12,629 nucleotides of DNA from Spirochaetales bacterium (GTDB taxonomy: Bacteria; Spirochaetota; Spirochaetia; Treponematales; Rectinemataceae). The notes under the pieces were generated by a model. It worked only from the letters and a program-made list of their open reading frames with translations, was not told the origin of the DNA and did no database searches. A program made the translations under genes and the position numbers. The DNA is taken from the NCBI GenBank assembly GCA_015657395.1, contig JADLKI010000003.1, positions 7,890 to 20,518 of the forward strand, written 5' to 3'. Positions 7,601 to 11,349 of the stretch are shown one piece after another; the stretch's first letter is position 1; every line of letters starts with the position of its first letter.

Positions 7601-8607
7601 AGAACCTGGCCGATACTCGCCTCGCTCTTTATTTCGTAGATGCCGGGCCGCCTGAGTTCGCCCGAGAGCGCCACGACGGGGCCGATTCCCGGAATGAATA
7701 TCGAATCGCCCTCTCGTACGCGCAGGTCGATGGACTTGCCCTCGAGAAGGCTCGCGTAGAAATCGAGATCGACGCGCTCCGCAGCGCCGCCCTTACCCTG
7801 CCTCGTGAGCACGACCGAACGCAGAGAACCTGTCTTGAGAACGCCGCCCGCGCGCGAGAGCACCGTGAACACCGTATCCGCGCCATTCGCCAGCACCGTC
7901 CCCGGATTGCCCGCGTAGCCCGAGACGAACACCGGAAACTGCCGCAGCGTCGAGAGCGTCAGGTTCATCTCGAGCTTCTTGTAGCGCCGGTCGAGCATGC
8001 TCTTCAGCGTCTCCTTCACCGTCCCGAGATTCTGGCCCCACACCGACACCTGTCCCACGGGAGGCAGGAAAATCGCCCCATTTCTGTCCACAGTGAGTAC
8101 ATAGGAAGACGACAGCTCCCTGATGTCCACCGGGTCGCCCCAGAGGTAGAGCACGAGGCCGTCGCCCGGCCCGAGCGTATAGTCGTCGCCAATCGCCGCG
8201 AGCGATGGCGCAGTAGGATTTCCGAAGAGCGAATAGCCGAACTGCGTGAGATTCTGTGCCGACGTTCCCAGGCTCGAGGCCATGGTCGCAAACATCTGCT
8301 CTATGGAGGAAGGCTGTATAGTCTGGGCCGGAGCTTGCACCGCAGCGGCGGTCTGGCCGCTTGATGTTTGGGCGCCTGAAGCCTGTCCAGAGGGCGCCGT
8401 CGTGAGCTGGTTCACCGTCGGCTGCTGGGGCGCGGTAGTCGGAGCAGTGCCGGTGAAAGAGCCGCTCAGATTCTGTGTCCCGCCCTGCATGGCGCTCAGT
8501 GCCTGCTCAATCGCCGTCTGGTCCATCGTCTGGGCACCCGCAGCCGCAAGCAGCACGAGCGAGAACATCGCCGCCGATATCAATGCAATTATTTTCTTTG
8601 TCATCAT
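1660..8607 (-). CDS. Giant Wza/OPX-type polysaccharide export protein with tandem SLBB modules
   Basis: Likely outer-membrane or periplasmic export conduit for a polysaccharide. Residues 1-25 are a Sec signal peptide (KK, hydrophobic core, AGA|Q); there is no lipobox, unlike classical Wza. Residues 26-140 are low-complexity. Residues 141-222 form the Poly_export domain (DDYTLGPGDGLVLYLWGDP, DRNGAIFLPPVGQV). SLBB domains lie at about 225-310 and 311-395. Then come 16 modules of about 95 residues, starting near 397, 490, 586, 681, 966, 1059, 1167, 1265, 1360, 1528, 1627, 1722, 1869, 1964, 2058 and 2143. Their pattern is roughly VxGxVxxPGxY, xxGxxLSSLL, TNxxYAExxR, EYxTFxPxxV, DxIRxV. Ala/Thr/Pro-rich linkers lie at about 761-965, 1441-1529 and 1803-1869. 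Another SLBB starts near 2228 (IVVRGEVVHPQTLAF). The last ~18 residues are out-of-frame product of a frameshift near 1717-1720; repaired, the protein would be about 2,493 residues. GGAG at 8611-8614 is 3 nt from the first ATG and 6 nt from the second (8604), which is the likelier start. Confidence 0.9.
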   Translation of the reverse strand: MMTKKIIALISAAMFSLVLLAAAGAQTMDQTAIEQALSAMQGGTQNLSGSFTGTAPTTAPQQPTVNQLTTAPSGQASGAQTSSGQTAAAVQAPAQTIQPSSIEQMFATMASSLGTSAQNLTQFGYSLFGNPTAPSLAAIGDDYTLGPGDGLVLYLWGDPVDIRELSSSYVLTVDRNGAIFLPPVGQVSVWGQNLGTVKETLKSMLDRRYKKLEMNLTLSTLRQFPVFVSGYAGNPGTVLANGADTVFTVLSRAGGVLKTGSLRSVVLTRQGKGGAAERVDLDFYASLLEGKSIDLRVREGDSIFIPGIGPVVALSGELRRPGIYEIKSEASIGQVLALAGNALPSARSGNVSLLRFEAAGKVLRTGDIADKAFAGLTVSDGDFVYFGRVSDLLLGQAQISGTVKYPGRYDVGTFKTLRSLLLKAQPLPETNLFYGRLYRIDQSGRDKSFAFSPRDVLASAGDVPLSEFDKVVLYRYDDTTIDPDFDRFADTVVISGPVKYPGFYLYKEGARLSDLLANNALLLDANHFYAELTRRGSGGKPEYHTFSPDSVLAGKTDLALARYDTIRFVARDGQATDHDFDKFPNAVTVTGNVARPDVYALTEGMKLSSIVTKDQMLLDTNLNYAEITRLQPDGKNEYVTFRPSEVLSGVWDFELASRDAVNFVKVGYAPEKPDFDRFGDAVEVKGPVQFWGMYAWREGMSLSALLKLAKPKLETNQFYAEIVRAGENGRSEYLTFSPREVTSGAYDMALKAKDIVRLYTNMPVGGVSGAALTSTVAAPSTAAQVTAPTGAPASATVQSAAVSGAQKASVPVQAPLQAATGTTEASGSVTVASAGAGTANAAPSVAVPSAATGPSPAAQGATVPNAPAASQATGAVPATTTTAPASANTQPTGIASGAVANDQAGNTQSAPLATRMPTPATIPVATTTQPAASGTASKLAQTAVPTTPAVSYGPPDTEKDLFNDVVTVSGAVRYTGPYALTPGLKLSSIVTKDQMLLDTNLNYGELTRQRPDGKNEYLTFRPSEVLSGAWDLALEPRDVVNFVKVGYAPEKPDFDRFGDAVEVKGPVQFGGMYAWKEGVSLSALLKLAKPKLETNQFYAEVVRIGKDGRSEYLTFAPREVASGAFDMALKAKDIVRLYTEATETAVSASGAETIDVNNPHLRDVKEYVSVVGEIRYQGPYARTPGLMLSSVLIPEQILDTTNLDYAELTRLNADGKAEYRTFSPKDVLGGTDDLPLQAKDSIRFVAKTAFGAAGSAPELNKYSAIVQLKGNVARPDVYALTPGLRLSSVLTADQMLLDTNLNYGEITRLKADGKNEYLTFRPGEVLAGSFDLDLGPRDVISLVKVGYVAPAVEAERFGQAVTVEGPVEFGGSYAWKEGMGLKDLLSLAKPLLETNQVYAEIVRPLGGGKSEYVTFAPREVERGDYDTALKVRDRIRLYSTATAKTTTVKQGVEAGTEVSEGGSVQAPAVAGGATVSPGTTSQGGGPGVVPGTQETVPVEVPAASQAPATAPVLGSAATITPDLGLFLEVVTVSGTIRYQGPYARTPSLKLSSVVTTDQILEETNLEYAELTRLKADGTPEYHTFAPKNVLEGKYDLALKAKDAIRFVAKTAFGGAGEQPNLEKFSDLVQLTGNVARPEVYALRPGMKLSSVLTADQMLLDTNLNYGEITRLRSDGKNEYLTFRPGEVLSGGYDIELGPRDVIRLVKVGYVAPASDAERFGQAVTVEGPVGFGGSYAWAEGMSLSALLKLAKPLLETNQVYAEIVRPLGGGKNEYVTFAPREVGRGEYDTTLKARDRIRLYSTLAPKIASTVQGAAEVQITTAPGNGGGTVSRPAGTAQAAPVAANGTAAPAPAAGTGGIETDLGLYLEVVYTSGSIRYEGPYARTPNLMLSSVVTSDQILQDTNLDYAEMTRRKADGSWEYLTFSPREVLGKTYDIPLRAMDSIHFVPVKYLPEKIDFDKFANAIAIQGAANFPGLYSFSAPKMLSEILTPEQLLSTTDIFYGEIERWQRSDRIDYLTFSPLAVLKGYQDIRIYPRDIIRFVTAGDTGENHDFSKYPDTVLLKGLIRYPGRYAWYSGMKLSDIIQKSDILIDTETSYAEVYRYSVKSEVINFAPGQVVSAQADVELQPRDTVIFYPKYSQKPISIAGEVADPKVIPYYDQIELSSVLRSVTLLQDLMELKAEIKKTSGETTVVYLEDYLKRQPTTKILLSPGDAITIKALLPDEHLPAIVVRGEVVHPQTLAFTEGMRLSDALAAVGGYDQRAYPKGLVLIRKSVASAQQAQVDRLIAQYEAATSAGLHCPPYRALRPLLYQASP
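1717..1720 (-). other. Probable single-base frameshift site (G4 run on the coding strand) in the giant SLBB gene
   Basis: Around this run the reading frame that makes sense changes. Upstream of it the giant ORF encodes a helix ending QYEAATSAG. Downstream it yields atypical residues (LHCPPYRALRPLL) before stopping. The frame that would follow if one G were added here reads GAALPTISSSS and runs straight into the 178-codon ORF. With that one base the whole coding length 8607-1127 becomes 7482 nt, an exact multiple of three. The cause could be a sequencing error in a homopolymer, a real mutation, phase variation, or -1 ribosomal slippage. Confidence 0.72.
3001..3201 (-). repeat. Ala/Gly/Thr-rich linker 3
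   Basis: About 67 codons of low-complexity sequence (Ala, Gly, Thr, Pro, Val) between C module 12 and A module 13, ending ETDLGLYLEV like linker 2. After it, module 13 is A-like (GSIRYEGPYARTPN), while modules 14-16 are progressively divergent and more ordinary. Confidence 0.75.
3202..4020 (-). repeat. SLBB triad 4 (modules 10-11-12, A-B-C), 819 bp
   Basis: Same length and order as triad 3: A (VTVSGTIRYQGPYARTPS), B (GNVARPEVYALRPG, TADQMLLDTNLNYGE) and C (GPVGFGGSYAWAEG, LKLAKPLLETNQVYAE). Many long identical DNA stretches link it to triad 3, which points to recent duplication or gene conversion. Confidence 0.85.
4021..4287 (-). repeat. Gly/Thr/Pro/Val-rich linker 2
   Basis: About 89 codons between triads 3 and 4. 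It is rich in Thr, Gly, Val, Pro and Ala (VQAPAVAGGATVSPGTTSQG is typical) and ends ITPDLGLFLEV. The DLGLxLEV ending recurs at the end of linker 3, so linkers and triads appear to have been duplicated together. Confidence 0.8.
4288..5106 (-). repeat. SLBB triad 3 (modules 7-8-9, A-B-C), 819 bp
   Basis: Full A-B-C triad: A (VSVVGEIRYQGPYARTPG), B (GNVARPDVYALTPG, TADQMLLDTNLNYGE) and C (GPVEFGGSYAWKEG, LSLAKPLLETNQVYAE). It is collinear without gaps with triad 4, which lies 1086 bp further along the coding direction. The two share, for example, an identical 69-nt stretch (4381-4449 here, 3295-3363 there). Confidence 0.85.
5191..5712 (-). repeat. SLBB unit 2, shortened: hybrid A/B module 5 plus C module 6
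   Basis: Only 174 codons, 99 fewer than the full triads. Module 5 begins like an A type (VTVSGAVRYTGPYA) and continues like a B type (LKLSSIVTKDQMLLDTNLNY, KNEYLTFRPSEVLSG). It matches module 3 closely in DNA from about 5655 leftward. Module 6 is a C type almost identical to module 4 (GPVQFGGMYAWKEG, LKLAKPKLETNQFYAE). A short 28-codon linker (5107-5190) separates it from triad 3. Confidence 0.8.
5713..6327 (-). repeat. Ala/Thr/Pro/Val-rich low-complexity linker 1
   Basis: About 205 codons of low-complexity sequence between the C module of triad 1 and the next array unit. It is dominated by Ala, Thr, Val, Pro, Ser, Gly and Gln, with almost no charged residues until PPDTEKDLFND at its end. 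It is probably disordered or extended. It sits where the other linkers sit (after a C module, before an A-type module) but is two to three times as long. Confidence 0.8.
6328..7134 (-). repeat. SLBB triad 1 (modules 2-3-4, A'-B-C)
   Basis: Three consecutive SLBB-like modules inside the giant gene, 269 codons. The first (VVISGPVKYPGFYLYKEG) is a diverged A type that shares the YHTFxPxxVLxGKxDLAL half with module 10. The second is a B type (GNVARPDVYAL, KDQMLLDTNLNYAE). The third is a C type (GPVQFWGMYAWREG, LKLAKPKLETNQFYAE, LKAKDIVRLYT). B and C are near-identical in DNA to the corresponding parts of triad 2. An Ala/Thr/Pro linker follows. Confidence 0.8.
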
Positions 8608-8610
8608 AAA

Positions 8611-8614
8611 CTCC
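8611..8614 (-). promoter_or_regulatory. Shine-Dalgarno of the SLBB gene, favouring the second ATG
   Basis: GGAG lies 3 nt before the first ATG (8607) and 6 nt before the second, in-frame ATG (8604-8602). The second spacing is more usual, so translation probably starts MTKKII. Confidence 0.55.
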
Positions 8615-8664
8615 GAGCCTGGATTATACTACGTCCTAACTCTTCATCTTCCTATAGAGAATAG

Positions 8665-8677
8665 ATTGTATCACAAT
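8665..8677 (-). promoter_or_regulatory. Candidate extended -10 promoter with overlapping small palindrome, upstream of the SLBB gene
   Basis: Coding strand ATTGT-GAT-ACAAT is a perfect 5-bp inverted repeat with a 3-nt spacer. It contains TGATACAAT, an extended -10-like element (TG-N-TACAAT) at 8673-8665, about 58 bp before the first ATG. There is no good -35 at 17 bp (a TTGATC at 8689-8684 is only 13 bp away). A perfect TATAAT at 8628-8623 would leave a leader of only about 9 nt and also lacks a -35. The 78-bp gap contains no obvious terminator for the upstream toxin gene. Confidence 0.3.
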
Positions 8678-8685
8678 TGAGCAGA

Positions 8686-9099
8686 TCAATGATTCCGGGA
8701 AGGGTCCAAAAGTTTTAGTTTTTTGAAATATTTCCGATAATACCCGCGGTCGCGGGCCAGAAGTTGATCGGCGTGTACCATGGCATGGGCCGCAATAAGA
8801 AAATCAGGCAACACCCTCTTCGATTCACCTTTATTTTTTAAGTAGAAAGAGTATATCGAGCCTGCGAGAAAAGCGCTTTCTCTTGTCGAGGGGAAAAATT
8901 CAGCTCCCATGTCATTCAAAAATTCTGACAAAACAGCATCGGATGATAGAGCTGGCCGTAATTCTGCAATCACAGATTCGCAGACTATAATCCTCCCTGT
9001 CTCGCGGGCCTTTGCCAGGGCTGCTTCCGAACAGGAAGCAAAATGCGAATCATCGACGAGGATATCGAGGAGCACAGAAGTGTCAACAGCCGTTGTCAT
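8686..9099 (-). CDS. vapC: PIN-domain ribonuclease toxin (VapC-like)
   Basis: 137 residues, normal length for VapC toxins, which are Mg2+-dependent RNases held inactive by a partner antitoxin. The acidic residues expected of a PIN active site are visible: D6 in TTAVDTSVLLDIL, E41 or E46 in VCESVIAEL, D99 in VLPDFLIAAHA, and D117 in LLARDRGYY. All four positions look intact, so the protein is probably active. The start codon overlaps the antitoxin stop (ATGA, 9096-9099), which implies translational coupling. The two genes are more A+T-rich than the polysaccharide genes on either side, consistent with horizontal acquisition. The RNA target cannot be told from the sequence. Confidence 0.85.
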   Translation of the reverse strand: MTTAVDTSVLLDILVDDSHFASCSEAALAKARETGRIIVCESVIAELRPALSSDAVLSEFLNDMGAEFFPSTRESAFLAGSIYSFYLKNKGESKRVLPDFLIAAHAMVHADQLLARDRGYYRKYFKKLKLLDPSRNH

Positions 9100-9320
9100 C
9101 CACGCACCTCATTGAGATAGGTATCGACATCCACAAAACCTTCTGGCAAACGCCCTTTGCCGCGCCATCGTCTCAATGGATCTTTCGGCTCCTGTTTTGT
9201 GCCGATAATTTTCCCGTTAGTAAGCTCAAATTCAATTATGGTCCCCGGACGGATGCCCAGCTTTGTCCGGATTGCTTTGGGAAGAGTAATTTGACCCCGT
9301 TCAGACACTCTCGTTTTCAT
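9096..9320 (-). CDS. vapB: AbrB/SpoVT-type antitoxin (VapB-like)
   Basis: 74 residues. The N-terminal swapped-hairpin AbrB domain is clear: TRVSERGQITLPKAIRTKLGI followed by RPGTIIEFELTNGKIIG, about residues 3-41. The C-terminal tail (residues 42-74: DPLRRWRGKGRLPEGFVDVDTYLNEVRG) is the kind that wraps around a PIN toxin. It is expected to bind its own promoter and neutralise the toxin encoded directly downstream. No Shine-Dalgarno precedes the ATG; the promoter places the transcription start at or next to the A of the ATG, so the message may be leaderless. Confidence 0.85.
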   Translation of the reverse strand: MKTRVSERGQITLPKAIRTKLGIRPGTIIEFELTNGKIIGTKQEPKDPLRRWRGKGRLPEGFVDVDTYLNEVRG

Positions 9321-9345
9321 ATTTTTATTTTACGAATTCATATTT
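9316..9345 (-). repeat. Pair of 9-bp direct repeats spaced 21 bp in the vapBC promoter, candidate operator
   Basis: AAATATGAA occurs at 9345-9337 and again at 9324-9316, start-to-start 21 bp, that is two helical turns. The first copy lies in the promoter spacer and the second overlaps the start codon. This suits cooperative binding of a dimeric AbrB antitoxin on one DNA face. A+T-rich context makes chance similarity possible. Confidence 0.35.
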
Positions 9346-9355
9346 ATAAAGTCAA
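9327..9355 (-). promoter_or_regulatory. Sigma-70-type promoter of the vapBC-like operon
   Basis: TTGACT (9355-9350), a 17-bp spacer, and TAAAAT (9332-9327) give five of six consensus matches in each box. The base 7 nt after the -10 box is the A of the antitoxin ATG at 9320. The spacer and flanks are very A+T-rich. Confidence 0.7.
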
Positions 9356-9444
9356 GAAGACTGCCAAAGCTTAGGGGCATGGAAGAAGGCCTCTCTGCCT
9401 CAGCGGCGCTCCGGGGGGACACAATAGGTAACCAGGTCTTCACC

Positions 9445-10083
9445 TTATCCTTTCAGTTTTTCCGCGGCCGAATTCAGCAATATCTGGGAGAATCTGATGA
9501 GCGGCACCGAGCGAGGCATCCCGGCACGGCTCCTGACCTCTTCGCCAGCATCGTCATTTGCGCAGATAACGACAAGATTCTCATATTCCATACGTCCCGC
9601 ATTGATCACCCGCAGACAGGGCTCTGCCTTTTTATAGAATTGCAGGCTATGCCGCAGACATGCGTAATCAAACAAAAAATCGAGCTCTTCCGGCCCCAGG
9701 AACAGTACCGCGTCATAGCCCCGCCGCGCCACTTTTTCAATGAAAATATCTATTTTCTTCCGATATAGTGAGGCATTTCGCATCGCGCGCGCAAAGAAAT
9801 CCATTGTCCGCACGGCGATCTGCTGTACTCCCGACGGTGTCAGCGCGTACTTGATGGCGCTCCCCCTGACATGCAGCAGCTTCACCCAGCCCCGGTCCAT
9901 AAAGCGCTTGAGCAGCACATTGGTAAGACCGAGGGACAGCCCGGAGGTACGCGCCAGCGCCCTCTGCGAATTCAGCGTAGAGGTATCCCCTTCCTCCATC
10001 GCGGTATAGAGAGAATCGAGGAGTTGTAATTCGGGATTATTTGAATTCATGGTAGGCTCAATAATTTTGACAGGATTGAACAT
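9445..10083 (-). CDS. Winged-helix DNA-binding protein with unknown C-terminal domain
   Basis: About 212 residues. Residues 18-85 (counted from the ATG at 10083) look like a MarR-type winged helix: LQLLDSLYTAMEEGD, a helix-turn-helix around STLNSQRALARTSGLSLGLTNVLLKRFMDRGWV, and a wing LLHVRGSAIKYALTPSGVQQI. The rest (YRKKIDIFIEKVARRGYDAVLFLGPEELDFLFDYAC, INAGRMEYENLVVICANDD) alternates hydrophobic strands and helices as an alpha/beta domain I do not recognise; it could be a ligand-sensing domain. The ATG at 10083 overlaps the ATPase stop (TGATG). A TTG one codon earlier or ATG at 10050 are alternative starts; none has a strong Shine-Dalgarno. It is probably translated by coupling from the ATPase message. 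Possible targets are its own operon palindrome at 11302-11331 or the polysaccharide genes; this is inference. Confidence 0.65.
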   Translation of the reverse strand: MFNPVKIIEPTMNSNNPELQLLDSLYTAMEEGDTSTLNSQRALARTSGLSLGLTNVLLKRFMDRGWVKLLHVRGSAIKYALTPSGVQQIAVRTMDFFARAMRNASLYRKKIDIFIEKVARRGYDAVLFLGPEELDFLFDYACLRHSLQFYKKAEPCLRVINAGRMEYENLVVICANDDAGEEVRSRAGMPRSVPLIRFSQILLNSAAEKLKG

Positions 10084-11288
10084 CAAACAATGGGGTCGGA
10101 ACCCTTCCTGACGTGGATTTTTTTGCCCTTGTAGATGATTTCGTCACAGGTATCTGCGGTTATGATATACCCTTCGGCCAGGTTGAAAAATGAGAGCGCC
10201 GCCATCAGACCATGGATTTCACGCGCTTCATTGTCGGTGGTCAGCTGGCTGCATACCTGGATGCAGAGAGGCGGCCCGCTATGGGGATGTACGACAAAGT
10301 CACATTCACTCTCTTTATCGGAGAAATAATAGATATCTTTCGTTTTCCGCCTGAGTTCTATGAACACGACGTTCTCGAGCAAGGCGCCTTCATTCTTTGT
10401 GAATGCCGCAGAACCGGTGGTGATAAGCCCCGGATCCACCACATAGAGTTTCTTTGGGGCGAGCGACTGAGCCTTTGCCGACCACGCGAATCGTGGCACC
10501 AAGTCGATCAGGTACGCGGCCTCAAAATAAGAGATGTAATCGAGGATCGTTTGGGGAGATTTAACGCCTACGATTCCCGTCAAGTTGCTTGGCGAAACAA
10601 GGTTTGCCGCATTGGAAAGAATATAGGTGAAGAGCCGCTTCAATGATCCTATGTCACGAATTCCGTGGCGCACTGCGATATCGCGATAGAGGATATCTGT
10701 CTGCAGCTGCACAAGAATGTCGCGGTTTCCGGTTTTTAAATACTCCGGGAAGCCGCCTGATTCCAGATATACCTTGAGCGAGTCGATCCCTCTCGCAAGA
10801 TTTCTGAACGCCAGAAACTCGCTATAGGAAAAAGGATAGAGCTCTTTGGTGATATGCCTGCCCGTGAGCTTTGTGCCAAGCTCACCGCTCAAGAGCGACG
10901 CGTTCGAGCCGGTCGCGATAACCTGGAAGTGCTCATCCAGTTTTTGTCTGATATAGAGCTCCCAGTTTGCAGCTGACTGAATTTCATCGAAAAACAGCAG
11001 CCTGGAGCCAGACTCCGCGATCACCGTATCGAGGAGAGTGAAATCGCTTGTCTCAAAGCCGAGAAGCCGCAGGTCGTCAAAATTGAAATAGAAATACGGC
11101 CTCGCCAGCTTTCTCGTGAACTGATGCAGAAGCGTACTTTTGCCGCACCTGCGGATGCCAGAGACGATAAGCGCGTGACTTGTGATATCAGGCAAGCCGG
11201 CAAGGACCTCCCTCTCGAGCCCCGTATCGAAGGTCTCGACCGCCTCTTTCTGGCTTGCCGCAATATCGCGCAGTCCCGACAGTTTCAT
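10083..11288 (-). CDS. AAA ATPase with C-terminal DUF4143 domain (AAA_14 family)
   Basis: 401 residues, typical length for this widespread but poorly understood prokaryotic ATPase family. Walker A is GIRRCGKST (44-52), Walker B is RLLFFDEIQ (D101, E102), a sensor-like ATGSN lies at 125-129, and LTGRH with a possible arginine finger follows at 141-145. The C-terminal DUF4143 region resembles the PD-(D/E)XK nuclease fold: FIEL (E311), ESECDFVV (D330), and CIQVC (344-346), where the usual lysine of the E-x-K motif is absent, as is common in this family. Such proteins are often linked with mobile or accessory DNA and sometimes described as toxin-like, but no firm function is known. It overlaps the winged-helix gene downstream. 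No Shine-Dalgarno is seen before the ATG at 11288. A TATACT at 11301-11296 would start transcription right at the ATG. Confidence 0.85.
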   Translation of the reverse strand: MKLSGLRDIAASQKEAVETFDTGLEREVLAGLPDITSHALIVSGIRRCGKSTLLHQFTRKLARPYFYFNFDDLRLLGFETSDFTLLDTVIAESGSRLLFFDEIQSAANWELYIRQKLDEHFQVIATGSNASLLSGELGTKLTGRHITKELYPFSYSEFLAFRNLARGIDSLKVYLESGGFPEYLKTGNRDILVQLQTDILYRDIAVRHGIRDIGSLKRLFTYILSNAANLVSPSNLTGIVGVKSPQTILDYISYFEAAYLIDLVPRFAWSAKAQSLAPKKLYVVDPGLITTGSAAFTKNEGALLENVVFIELRRKTKDIYYFSDKESECDFVVHPHSGPPLCIQVCSQLTTDNEAREIHGLMAALSFFNLAEGYIITADTCDEIIYKGKKIHVRKGSDPIV

Positions 11289-11301
11289 GGATTATAGTAT
11301 A

Positions 11302-11331
11302 CTGCCACTGGAATATTTATTCCAGTGGCAG
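11302..11331 (-). promoter_or_regulatory. Perfect palindrome (14-bp arms, 2-nt centre) upstream of the ATPase gene, candidate operator
   Basis: CTGCCACTGGAATA pairs fully with TATTCCAGTGGCAG across a 2-nt centre. It lies between the dehydratase stop (11350) and the ATPase ATG (11288). The coding strand continues TATACTATAATCC and then ATG, so the palindrome would cover the -35/spacer region of a promoter using TATACT as -10. There is no T-run after it in either direction, which argues against a simple intrinsic terminator. It could still form an mRNA stem-loop at the dehydratase transcript end. Confidence 0.55.
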
Positions 11332-11349
11332 CAGAATATTTTCAGCACA

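Noticed and set aside
6256..8364. 702-codon open frame on the plus strand, opposite the SLBB gene
   Set aside because: It is extremely rich in Arg, His and Pro with no domain signature, and lies antisense to a well-supported coding region with strong codon bias. It is a mirror effect of that bias and of the repeats.
11302..11331. Palindrome as an intrinsic terminator
   Set aside because: Neither strand has a T-run directly after the stem, so it does not fit the usual intrinsic terminator. An operator or mRNA-end stem remains possible.
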